Of a stretch of 14,806 nt of DNA, positions 6,908 through 13,959 are shown one piece after another. Below the pieces are notes generated by a model that was not told the DNA's origin, did not search any database, and saw nothing but the letters and a program-made list of their open reading frames with translations. Both the position numbers and the translations under genes were made by a program. Position 1 is the first letter of the stretch; every line of letters begins with the position of its first letter. Source of the DNA: Verrucomicrobiales bacterium (lineage in GTDB: Bacteria > Verrucomicrobiota > Verrucomicrobiia > Verrucomicrobiales > V1-33); contig JALRGF010000291.1 in the NCBI GenBank assembly GCA_023253495.1, forward strand, positions 1 to 14,806. Direction: 5' to 3'.

Positions 6908-8269
6908 ATGAATCCCCCGCCACCCCCGTCGCCTGCGCCTTCGCCCGGAGACCCGCATGTTCCGACGTATCTCGATGAGGCTGTGCCGGCTCAGCATGAA
7001 GCCAAGGCTGTACTCTGGAATGAATTCTCGGTGTTCCGGGCCTGGAGCGGGCCGGAGTCGTTGCCGGCGCATCCGGTGTTGCTGGCGGGCAGCGATCCCG
7101 GGCGGACCCCGGCGCGGCTGGTCCGCTCGTTGGCGACGCAGGCCGGCCTGCCGTATCTGGAAGTGTCGGTGCGGGGAGGCGGGGCGGTCGCCCAGTGGAT
7201 CGCCAAGCTGGCACGGCGGCATCCGCAGTGTCGGGAGAGCGCGCCGCTGGGGATAGTACTCATTGAGGATCTGGAAGATATGACCGAGGAAATGGTGCTG
7301 GGACTGGGCGGTCAGCTGTCGTCGGCCGAGCGCTACCCGCACTTGCACAAAGGCACGCTGTTGCAGCTCACGTCGCGGGACGTTTTCTGGGTGGGCACGA
7401 TGCGTCTGGGGCGGCCGACCCGTCCGCGATCCTCGACGTCATCAGGCATTGCCCGACCGGTGCCGACGTCCGCGGCTTCGATCAGGGACATTTTGGCGGC
7501 TGGTCCGGCCGGCGGCGACCGCGGTGGCGGATCGGAGACTGATCGCCGGGCGCAGCGGGCGGCCTTGGCCCGGTTTTTCCGGAGCGAGGCGTTACTGTTA
7601 CCGGGAACGCCGGAGGAATTGCGGGCGTGGGCGCGGGCGGAGGACCGGGCGTGGTGGCCGGGGCGCCGGCTGCGGACATATTGTGAAGCGCACGGCGTGC
7701 GGTTTCATCTGACGTCTGAGGCGGCGGACGCTCTGGCCGAAGAGGCGGGGCGACAGGGCGGTACCGTCGATGCCATGGAAGCCCGGTTGCGGGCCGCGAT
7801 GGAGCCGGTCCTCGGCGTGCTTGCCGAGCCCGGGCGGTCCATTGCCGCTGTTGAGGTGACCGCGGCCGCCATCGCGCTCGACGAACCCCCGCTGCTGCGG
7901 CCGGGCGTGCGCCAGACAGTGGAGCCCCCGAGCCCGCACTTCCACCTCCCGAAAGAAAGCATGGAACGGCCGGCGCGGACCCCGCTGTCGTCCGCCGATG
8001 TGCGCCTGGCCACCGCGGCCGACCTGAAATCAATCTCCGAGCCCGCCGGTCCGCCGGCCGGCGCGCCACTGCCAGGAAACGGCCCGGCGAAGGTGATGGG
8101 CAAGACGGGCGCGAAGGGCCGGAAGAAGGCCGGGGCGGAAGGCGGCGCCAGCGGCCCTGCCAAAGCCCGGCCAGCGGCCAAAAGAAAAGCGAAGGCCGCT
8201 GCGAAGCTGCCGACCGGTTCCCCCGCCAGCACCAACCCCAAAACCACCCCCAACCCTGACCAGCCATGA
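6908..8269 (+). CDS. ClpX-like AAA+ protein with degenerate nucleotide motifs and basic tail
   Basis: A 453-residue protein I cannot assign to a named gene. After a Pro-rich start, residues 55-168 read like the ClpX AAA+ large domain. PVLLAGSDPGRTPARL (56-71) fits the Walker A slot, but with Arg66 in place of the lysine. GIVLIEDLEDM (115-125) matches the ClpX Walker B GIVYIDEIDKI with Asp-Glu swapped to Glu-Asp. TLLQLTSRDVFWVGTMRLG (150-168) matches the ClpX sensor strand. A disordered linker (170-212) leads to a ClpX/ClpB-like small domain (about 222-305). The tail (about 390-440) is rich in Lys, Ala, Pro and Gly, like histone H1 tails, and may bind nucleic acid. There is no zinc-finger N-domain and no evident ClpP-binding IGF loop. 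The start is uncertain: ATG at 6827 with GGAG 4 nt upstream is the alternative. It overlaps the next gene by ATGA. Confidence 0.75.
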   Translation: MNPPPPPSPAPSPGDPHVPTYLDEAVPAQHEAKAVLWNEFSVFRAWSGPESLPAHPVLLAGSDPGRTPARLVRSLATQAGLPYLEVSVRGGGAVAQWIAKLARRHPQCRESAPLGIVLIEDLEDMTEEMVLGLGGQLSSAERYPHLHKGTLLQLTSRDVFWVGTMRLGRPTRPRSSTSSGIARPVPTSAASIRDILAAGPAGGDRGGGSETDRRAQRAALARFFRSEALLLPGTPEELRAWARAEDRAWWPGRRLRTYCEAHGVRFHLTSEAADALAEEAGRQGGTVDAMEARLRAAMEPVLGVLAEPGRSIAAVEVTAAAIALDEPPLLRPGVRQTVEPPSPHFHLPKESMERPARTPLSSADVRLATAADLKSISEPAGPPAGAPLPGNGPAKVMGKTGAKGRKKAGAEGGASGPAKARPAAKRKAKAAAKLPTGSPASTNPKTTPNPDQP

Positions 8270-10284
8270 GCCCCGATCACACAGTCAAAACCAAACAGCC
8301 ACGCGACCGCAAGGCGCCCGGGAGGCGCCAACGGGTGACCGGCGACCGGAAGCGTGAAGGCGAGATCCGGAGGCCGTTCAACGACATTCCGTTGCGGTTT
8401 TGCGGTTTCACACCGGTGGTGGAGGTCGAACCGACCGGCAGCGACCTGCGCCGTCTGCCCGAGCAGACGTTGGTGTTGCCCGGGGAAATCACGCGGCGGG
8501 GCACCCTGGTGCTCGGGGTGCCGGGTTCGGGAAAGACGACGCGGCTGGTCGAGCGGGCGGTGACCTCGGCGCTGGCGGACCCGACGGCCTCGGTGGTAGT
8601 TTTTGCGGTGCAGCCGGGCAGCGCGCGGCATGCCCTGGCCGCTTTCCGTCATCACCGTGGGACGGAGCGCGGGCAGGTGGCGCATTTCAACGCGGGCGAC
8701 GCCTCGGTGTGCACGCATTTCATCAATCCGATTGCCGGGGTGGAGTCGCGCTCGGTGGCCATGGACATCGCGCAAACGCTGGTGCAGAGCCTGCGGGTGA
8801 CCCATGGCGACAGCGAATATTTTATCCAGCAGGCGTCGACCATGATCGGCTACGCGATTATGGCGGTGAACCGCCTGCATTCCGGTGCCGGCACCCTCGG
8901 CATGGTCCGCGAGGCGATCGATGGCGGGGCGTCGGTCCTGCGGACGCTCGGGGAGCGTGGCGAGACCCCGGCGCTGGTGCGCTTCGCCGAGGAAATCATC
9001 AATGGCAACCGCAACAGCGAGACCACCCTGGCCCAGATGAGCAACTGCCTGCAATGGCTCTTCGATGAAAATGCGCAGCAGGCGACCTCGCGCGACGAGC
9101 TGGATTTCCGGGCGCTGCTGCTCGATCAGCCGGGGCTGCTGGTCCTTTCGGTCAACGAGGAACAGGTCCCGAAGCAGCGGGCGCTGACCAGCCTGATTTT
9201 CCGCAACCTTTTTGCGTGGATCATCCGGCAGGGGAGGGAGCACGGCGGGGCGCTGCCGCGGCCGCTTTTCATCGTGATTGACGAATTGCCGGCGGCCGGA
9301 CGGATCCCGGAATTCGGTCAGCGTCTGACCGCCACCTTCCGCAAGAGCAATGTCTCGGTGCTGGCCGCCGCCCAGTGCGAGGCGCAGCTGCACGAGGTCT
9401 ATGCCGAGGAAACGGCCGCCGTGCTCGCCGGATTCGGCTCGCGCATCTATGTCCCGCCGGTCGATTTCCCCGATGCCGAGCGCGCTTCGGCCCGCTCCGG
9501 ATTCATCGAGGTCACCCATCACGTGACCACCGCTGACGGCCAGCCGCTCAGTTCCGCGCCGCTGTCCCGCCCGCTGCTCCTGCCCGGCGAAATCGCCTCG
9601 CCGCCCCGCGACCCTGAGCTCGGCCCCCGCATTCTTTTCCGCCTCGCCGACCTGCCGCCATTCTTTGCCTACCTGCGGGCGTCGTGGGAAGTCGCCGAAG
9701 AACAGATCATCAATGATGCGGCCGCCAGCCAGCCGCTGCCCCGGCGCCGGCCGTCGCCCGGAGCGGAACGTCCCCCGAGCTGGACGCTGCCGGACCGCCG
9801 GATTTCCGACACCCGCGGGTGGACCAAGGGCGAGGTGGCGCGCCGCTACCGGGAAGTCCTCACGCTGATCGGCCATGACGATGCCGGGAAGCGCGCGGCC
9901 GGATGGTGGAAGAGCTTTGAGGAGGAGAACAGCGGAAAACGACCGCTGGTCCTCCGCGTTGCCGAAGAACTGGCCGTGAGGAATGCCACGATCGAGGAGT
10001 TCTTCGTGTCGTGTCTGTATGCCGGCACCAGCAACATCCAGGCGAACCTTCATTATCTGGATTATGGCCGTCTGAAATCACAGGCTCCACGCCGCCCGGA
10101 GAGCTCGTCCGCCGCTGCGGACCGCCTTCAGGTCAGCGAGGAGGATTTTGACGACCGTGGGTGGGACGGCGGCGCAGACGCCCGCCAGGCCGGGGCGGAC
10201 GGCCGTGATGCGGACGGCATGGACCCGGACCACGGGGCGAACGATAATGCCGCTCCCGACGATGACGATATGCTTCCGTTCTGA
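8266..10284 (+). CDS. VirD4/TraD-like ATPase with SSB-type C-terminal tip
   Basis: A 672-residue RecA-fold motor of the conjugative coupling-protein class, which drives DNA or protein transfer by ATP hydrolysis. Walker A is GVPGSGKTT (84-92), Walker B is FIVIDE (335-340). LPAAGRIPEF continues as the TraG/TraD C-terminal (TraM-recognition) signature, with the sensor AAAQCEAQLHEVY (367-379). HFINPI (151-156) matches the family NP motif. No N-terminal membrane helix exists, so it should be soluble, unlike classical VirD4. Residues about 515-605 form an extra Trp/Arg-rich helical domain (GWTKGEVARRYREVL ... SNIQANLHYLDY) I do not recognise. From about 606 the chain is disordered and acidic and ends DDDDMLPF, like the SSB C-terminal tip. 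The start overlaps the upstream stop as ATGA and has a C-rich leader rather than a Shine-Dalgarno. No secretion or relaxase gene is nearby. Confidence 0.85.
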   Translation: MSPDHTVKTKQPRDRKAPGRRQRVTGDRKREGEIRRPFNDIPLRFCGFTPVVEVEPTGSDLRRLPEQTLVLPGEITRRGTLVLGVPGSGKTTRLVERAVTSALADPTASVVVFAVQPGSARHALAAFRHHRGTERGQVAHFNAGDASVCTHFINPIAGVESRSVAMDIAQTLVQSLRVTHGDSEYFIQQASTMIGYAIMAVNRLHSGAGTLGMVREAIDGGASVLRTLGERGETPALVRFAEEIINGNRNSETTLAQMSNCLQWLFDENAQQATSRDELDFRALLLDQPGLLVLSVNEEQVPKQRALTSLIFRNLFAWIIRQGREHGGALPRPLFIVIDELPAAGRIPEFGQRLTATFRKSNVSVLAAAQCEAQLHEVYAEETAAVLAGFGSRIYVPPVDFPDAERASARSGFIEVTHHVTTADGQPLSSAPLSRPLLLPGEIASPPRDPELGPRILFRLADLPPFFAYLRASWEVAEEQIINDAAASQPLPRRRPSPGAERPPSWTLPDRRISDTRGWTKGEVARRYREVLTLIGHDDAGKRAAGWWKSFEEENSGKRPLVLRVAEELAVRNATIEEFFVSCLYAGTSNIQANLHYLDYGRLKSQAPRRPESSSAAADRLQVSEEDFDDRGWDGGADARQAGADGRDADGMDPDHGANDNAAPDDDDMLPF

Positions 10285-10408
10285 GCGGGGTGGGGCGCGG
10301 GCCCGGAACAGCGGCGCGGCGCGGGCCGGCCGCGGGCGCGTGCGGTGAGCTGCCGGGAATTGCCGTGGTGGCAGGCGACGGTGCCGCGGGAGGGGGCCTC
10401 AGGTGGTG
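10285..10408. other. Convergent spacer after the ATPase pair
   Basis: 124 nt of very GC-rich sequence between convergent genes. Near-palindromic GC runs lie around 10315-10340, but without a T-tract. No gene is supported here. Confidence 0.3.
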
Positions 10409-10942
10409 TCAGCGGGCGGCGGGGCTTGGGGTGCTGTCGGCGCCGGGGGTGGCGGCGATCCAGTGGCGGAGGACGGAGGGCCAGTCGGGGAATTCGGGGG
10501 AGCCGAAGAGCAGGTTGCGGGGGATGCCGGCGGCGCGGCCCATGGCGAGGTCGCGCTCTTTGTCACCGATGTTCCAGCTGGCGGACAGGTTGAGGTGATG
10601 GTCCTGCGCGGCTTCGAGGATCATGGCGGGGCTGGGTTTGCGGCGGGGGTCTTCACCGTCGAGGCCGGTGCAGGCGTAGATGCCGTCGAATGCGGCGGCG
10701 GGCCCGAGGGCGGCCTGCATGCGGTGGTGGATGTCGGCGAGGGTGGCGGCGTCCATGAGGCCCTTGCCGACTCCCTGCTGACTGGTGACGAGGATGGTTT
10801 TCCAGCCGCGGGCCTTGACGGCGGCGAGCATTTCCGTGATGCCGGGGAGGAAGTGGAAGTCGTGCCAGCGGAGCACGTAGCCCGGGCCCGGGGAGGCATT
10901 CACGGTGCCATCGCGGTCGAAGAAAAAAGCGGGTGTGGACAT
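10409..10942 (-). CDS. HAD-IIIA phosphatase (GmhB/HisB-N-like)
   Basis: A 177-residue cytosolic phosphatase of the HAD superfamily, class IIIA, to which heptose-bisphosphate phosphatase GmhB and the histidinol-phosphatase part of HisB belong. Motif I is FFFDRDGT, with nucleophile D9 and acid/base D11. Motif II is LVTSQQG (T53). Motif III is RKPSP (K102). Motif IV is GDKERD (D127, D131). GmhB and HisB-N usually carry a Cys/His zinc loop just before RKP; here that loop is short (ACTGLDGEDPR) with only one cysteine, so zinc binding is unlikely and the substrate uncertain. The ATG at 10942 places the nucleophile near the N-terminus as in the family. Its leader is CCCCGCA repeated rather than a Shine-Dalgarno. 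The frame is open much further upstream, over the divergent esterase start, but that stretch is a shadow. Transcribed divergently from the esterase. Confidence 0.85.
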   Translation of the reverse strand: MSTPAFFFDRDGTVNASPGPGYVLRWHDFHFLPGITEMLAAVKARGWKTILVTSQQGVGKGLMDAATLADIHHRMQAALGPAAAFDGIYACTGLDGEDPRRKPSPAMILEAAQDHHLNLSASWNIGDKERDLAMGRAAGIPRNLLFGSPEFPDWPSVLRHWIAATPGADSTPSPAAR

Positions 10943-10955
10943 GCGGGGTGCGGGG
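10943..10955 (-). repeat. CCCCGCA direct repeat in the leader of the HAD gene
   Basis: On the minus strand CCCCGCACCCCGC runs straight into the ATG at 10942, so the second CCCCGCA ends with the start codon's A. No Shine-Dalgarno is present. Compare the ACCCCCG heptamers before the AAA+ gene. Confidence 0.55.
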
Positions 10956-11021
10956 ATTGAACATCGGTGGCGGCGGCGGGTCCCAAGGCAGGTCTCCGCA
11001 GCCCTCAAATCATTCCGAGCC

Positions 11022-12209
11022 ATGTTCAACCTGCCCCGCGCCCTTATTTTTGTCATGTCCTTGATTCCCCAGACCGGCAGCCTGACCGCGGTCGCGGAGC
11101 CGGCGGCGGCCGCGGCGCCGTCCGTTTCGTCCGCCCCGCAGCCGGGGCCTCGCCAGAAAATTGTCGACGGGTCTCCGGAGCTTCTGGCGGACGGGCGGGT
11201 GGCATTCCGGTTCCGGTCGGGCACGGCGAAGTCGGTTGTGGCGCGCGGGCAGTTCGGGGCGGAAGTGGTGCTGGAGCGCGGGGAAAAGGACGGCTGGTCC
11301 GGGACCACCGCGGCGCCGGTGCCGCCGGGCATTTATGAATACCGGCTGGTAGTTGACGGGGTGAGCGTGCCGGATCCGCTGAACCGGGAGTGGAAGCCGC
11401 AACGGTGGCCCGGATCGAGTATTCTGCAGGTGCCATCCACGCCGCCGGCGCCTTGGGATCCGCAGGCGGTGCCGCGGGGGTCGGTGCACCACCACACATA
11501 CTGGTCGGCCTCACTGGAGACCTGGCGGCGGGTGGTGGTGGCCACGCCGCCCGGGGTGAAGGCGGGGGTCGCGTTGGCGGATCGGCTTCCGGTGCTCTAT
11601 CTCAGCCATGGATTCAGTGACACCGAGGAGACGTGGACCGTGCATGGACGGGCGCACCTGATCCTTGATGCTCTGGTGGCCGGCGGGAAAGCGGTGCCGA
11701 TGATCCTGGTGATGCCCGACGCCCATGCCCTGCCGCCGCCGCCGGGGTGGAGCGATGTCTATGCTGCGGAGAATACCGACGCTTTTGCCAGAGAGCTGAT
11801 CACCGAAGTCATCCCGCTGGTGGAGGAACAGTATCCGGTGCGCCAGGACCCGGCGGGCCGGGCGTTCGCCGGGCTGTCCATGGGCGGTCGCCACGCCCTG
11901 ACCCTCGGTCTGCGGCATGCCGATGTGTTTTCCCAGATCGGGGCGTTCAGCGCGGCGGTGCCGGATGCCGCCACCCTGGAGGCGGCGCTGCCGCGGGTGG
12001 CCGACATCAACGCGCAGCTGACGCGCCTGTGGATTGCCTGCGGACGCGATGATTTTCTCTTCAAGCAGAACGAATCACTGCATGCCGCGCTGGAAAAGGC
12101 CGGGCTGCGCCACGACTATATGGTCACCGATGGCGACCACAGCTGGCCGGTATGGCGCCGGTATCTGGCGGATTTTCTGCCGCAGTTGTTCCGCGAGGGG
12201 GCGCGGTGA
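11022..12209 (+). CDS. Exported esterase, enterochelin/feruloyl-esterase-like alpha/beta hydrolase
   Basis: A 395-residue secreted carboxylesterase. A signal peptide occupies about residues 1-25 (MFNLPRALIFVMSL...). Residues about 48-138 form an E-set/CBM48-like beta domain, including VPPGIYEYRLVVDGV and the DPLNREWK element found in such domains. The catalytic part is an alpha/beta hydrolase: VLYLSHGFSD (191-200), nucleophile S286 in GLSMGG, acid D343 or D344 in CGRDDFLF, and H373 in DGDHSWPVW. This layout matches bacterial enterochelin-esterase-like and xylan/feruloyl esterases (Esterase D family), so plant polysaccharide ester cleavage is plausible, but the substrate is not readable. The ATG at 11022 is chosen because the signal peptide begins there; the frame is open 39 codons further upstream into the HAD leader. 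No Shine-Dalgarno. It ends 33 nt from the convergent ribD stop. Confidence 0.88.
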   Translation: MFNLPRALIFVMSLIPQTGSLTAVAEPAAAAAPSVSSAPQPGPRQKIVDGSPELLADGRVAFRFRSGTAKSVVARGQFGAEVVLERGEKDGWSGTTAAPVPPGIYEYRLVVDGVSVPDPLNREWKPQRWPGSSILQVPSTPPAPWDPQAVPRGSVHHHTYWSASLETWRRVVVATPPGVKAGVALADRLPVLYLSHGFSDTEETWTVHGRAHLILDALVAGGKAVPMILVMPDAHALPPPPGWSDVYAAENTDAFARELITEVIPLVEEQYPVRQDPAGRAFAGLSMGGRHALTLGLRHADVFSQIGAFSAAVPDAATLEAALPRVADINAQLTRLWIACGRDDFLFKQNESLHAALEKAGLRHDYMVTDGDHSWPVWRRYLADFLPQLFREGAR

Positions 12210-12242
12210 GCGGGGGCAGTCACCAACCGGCACTCAGCAAAG

Positions 12243-13295
12243 TCATCCGTCGGCCGGAAGACCGGCGCCCGTCGCGGTCAGGCCGGTCACCCGGATGTTG
12301 TCGCCGAATACCTTCCAGCGCGCATCGTGCAGTCGCACCGAGCCGCCGGCGAAATGGGCGGGGTCGATGACCGGCCGTCCGGTGCCGCAGAGGAGCGGAG
12401 CGAGGTAGAAGACGGCTTCGTCGACGAGCTGACAGGTGAACGCCTGGGCGAGCACGCTGCCGCCGCCCTCGATGAGCACAGTGACCACACCGCGGGCGGC
12501 CAGGTTCCGGAGGACGTCCGGGAGCGGCTCGCCTTGCATGACCAGGGTGCGGTCGCGGTGGGCGTCGGTGAAGAGTTGGGCGTGGGCGGGCAGGCGACCG
12601 GAGCGGGTGAGCACGACGCGCCACGGTTGTGGTTTTCCGGCGCGGGGCGGGCGCAGGGTGAGTGCCGGGTTGTCTTTGCGGAGGGTTTCGGCGCCGATGA
12701 GGATGGCGTCGACACGACGGCGGAGGCGCTGGGCGTCGCGGCGGGCGAGCTCATTGGTGATCCAGGGGCCTTCGCCGGGAGGCCGGGTCAATTTGCCATC
12801 CAGGCTGAGGCCGGCTTTGGCGATGACCCAGGGACGGCCGGTGGTGATGAACCTGCGCCACGGAGCGATCAGGGCGGCGGCGGGTACGGCGAGCACTCCG
12901 TGGTCGACGCGGATGCCGGCGGTGGCGAGTGCGGTGCGGGCGCGGCCGGCGTGGGCCGGGTTCGGGTCGTCGACCGCCCAGACCACCCTGGCCACTCCCG
13001 CTTCAATGAGGGCGTCGGTGCAGGGCGGGGTGCGGCCGTGGGTTGAGCAGGGTTCGAGGGTGATGTAGACAGTGGCGTTCCGGCAGGCGGCGGGCCCTCC
13101 GGCGGCGGCGAGGGCGTTTCGCTCCGCGTGCGCGGTGCCGGCGCGGTGGTGCCATCCGGTGCCGAGCACGGTGCCGGCAGGTGAGACGACGACGGCGCCG
13201 ACCGGTGGATTCGGGCTGGTGAGCCCGACGCCTTTGCGGGCCTCGCGCAGGGCGAGGGCCATGAAGGCGCGGTCGTCGGCCTCGGTGAGCGGCAT
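12243..13295 (-). CDS. ribD: RibD: bifunctional riboflavin deaminase/reductase
   Basis: A 350-residue cytosolic enzyme performing two successive steps of riboflavin synthesis: deamination of the diaminopyrimidinone phosphate, then NADPH reduction of the ribosyl chain. The deaminase domain (1 to about 145) carries the zinc site HAE (H56, catalytic E58) and PCSTHGRTPPC (C83, C92), with the substrate motif SPNPPVGAVVV. The reductase domain (about 155-345) has VIAKAGLSLDGKLT, ILIGAETLRKDNP and LIEGGGSV. Length is normal for the family and both sites are complete. It stands alone: no other rib gene is adjacent, and no FMN riboswitch is recognisable in the 140 nt upstream. The ATG at 13295 has a C-rich leader with no Shine-Dalgarno. 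It is divergent from the peroxiredoxin gene. Confidence 0.95.
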   Translation of the reverse strand: MPLTEADDRAFMALALREARKGVGLTSPNPPVGAVVVSPAGTVLGTGWHHRAGTAHAERNALAAAGGPAACRNATVYITLEPCSTHGRTPPCTDALIEAGVARVVWAVDDPNPAHAGRARTALATAGIRVDHGVLAVPAAALIAPWRRFITTGRPWVIAKAGLSLDGKLTRPPGEGPWITNELARRDAQRLRRRVDAILIGAETLRKDNPALTLRPPRAGKPQPWRVVLTRSGRLPAHAQLFTDAHRDRTLVMQGEPLPDVLRNLAARGVVTVLIEGGGSVLAQAFTCQLVDEAVFYLAPLLCGTGRPVIDPAHFAGGSVRLHDARWKVFGDNIRVTGLTATGAGLPADG

Positions 13296-13347
13296 GAGTC
13301 AGGGGTGTCGCCGCCGGGTATTTTCGGTTGCGGGGGTGGCGGACAGG

Positions 13348-13376
13348 GCGCAAGCGTTGCGCGAGCGCACGTTTTT
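13348..13376 (+). promoter_or_regulatory. Overlapping inverted repeats and T-tract upstream of the peroxiredoxin gene
   Basis: GCGCAA/TTGCGC (13348-13353 and 13357-13362, 3-nt spacer) overlaps TGCG/CGCA (13358-13361 and 13366-13369), followed by CG and five T (13372-13376). It sits in the 140-nt divergent spacer between ribD and the peroxiredoxin gene. It could be an operator for either gene or a leader hairpin with terminator-like shape. No promoter boxes are clear. Confidence 0.3.
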
Positions 13377-13435
13377 GGCAACCCTGTGGTCGCGCGAAAC
13401 GTTCTCCCTGACGCACCTCTGAACCCACTCCGAAC

Positions 13436-13912
13436 ATGGCACTCACACCCGGCACCAAAGCCCCTGACTTCACCTTGAAATCCAAGACCGCCGAAGGGTT
13501 GGTCGACGTCACCCTTTCGGCCAACTTCGGCCGCAAGCCGACGGTCCTGCTGTTTTTCCCGCTCGCCTTCACCGGCGTCTGCACCCAGGAACTCTGCGAT
13601 CTGAGCGGCGGCCTGGAGGATTACGAGGGACTGGGTGCGGACATCGTAGCGGTCAGTGTGGACAGCCCGTTCGCCCAGGAAGCGTGGGCCCAGAAAGAGG
13701 GCATCAAGATCCGCCTGGTGAGTGACCTGAACAAGGAGACGACGAAAGCGTATGATGTGCTCTTTCCCGGACTGGCCGGGATCGGGGACACGGCGGCGCG
13801 GGCCGCGTTTGTCATCGACCGCGATGGCGTCATCCGGCATGCCGAGCAGACGCCGACGCCGAAGGACCTGCCGGACTTCGAAGCAGTGAAAAAGGCGCTG
13901 GCCGGCCTCTGA
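13436..13912 (+). CDS. Peroxiredoxin (AhpC/TSA fold, PrxQ/BCP-like cysteine pair)
   Basis: A 158-residue cytosolic thiol peroxidase that reduces hydrogen peroxide and organic peroxides. The active-site loop is PLAFTGVCTQELC (42-54): P42, T46 and peroxidatic C49 fit the PxxxTxxC motif. C54 follows after four residues, the spacing of the resolving cysteine in PrxQ/BCP proteins, so an atypical 2-Cys mechanism is likely. Further family features are VAVSVDSPFAQEAWA and RAAFVIDRDGVIRH. Without the second cysteine it would resemble the AhpE group, so the subclass is an inference. Full length. The leader GAACCCACTCCGAAC before the ATG lacks a Shine-Dalgarno. The OmpA-like lipoprotein follows 47 nt later on the same strand and may share its transcript. 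Confidence 0.9.
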   Translation: MALTPGTKAPDFTLKSKTAEGLVDVTLSANFGRKPTVLLFFPLAFTGVCTQELCDLSGGLEDYEGLGADIVAVSVDSPFAQEAWAQKEGIKIRLVSDLNKETTKAYDVLFPGLAGIGDTAARAAFVIDRDGVIRHAEQTPTPKDLPDFEAVKKALAGL

Positions 13913-13959
13913 GCGGCCAACCGGGCCGGGTCCCACGACGACTGCTTTCTTCTTCCGCC

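Noticed and set aside
7705..10053. 782-codon open frame on the minus strand, antisense to the ATPase pair
   Set aside because: Its protein is Arg/Gly/Pro-rich with no recognisable domain, while the opposite strand shows clear motor motifs. Long antisense frames are expected opposite GC-rich genes with strong third-position bias.
13296..13435. Possible FMN riboswitch before ribD
   Set aside because: The spacer is short and shows none of the conserved RFN-element segments.
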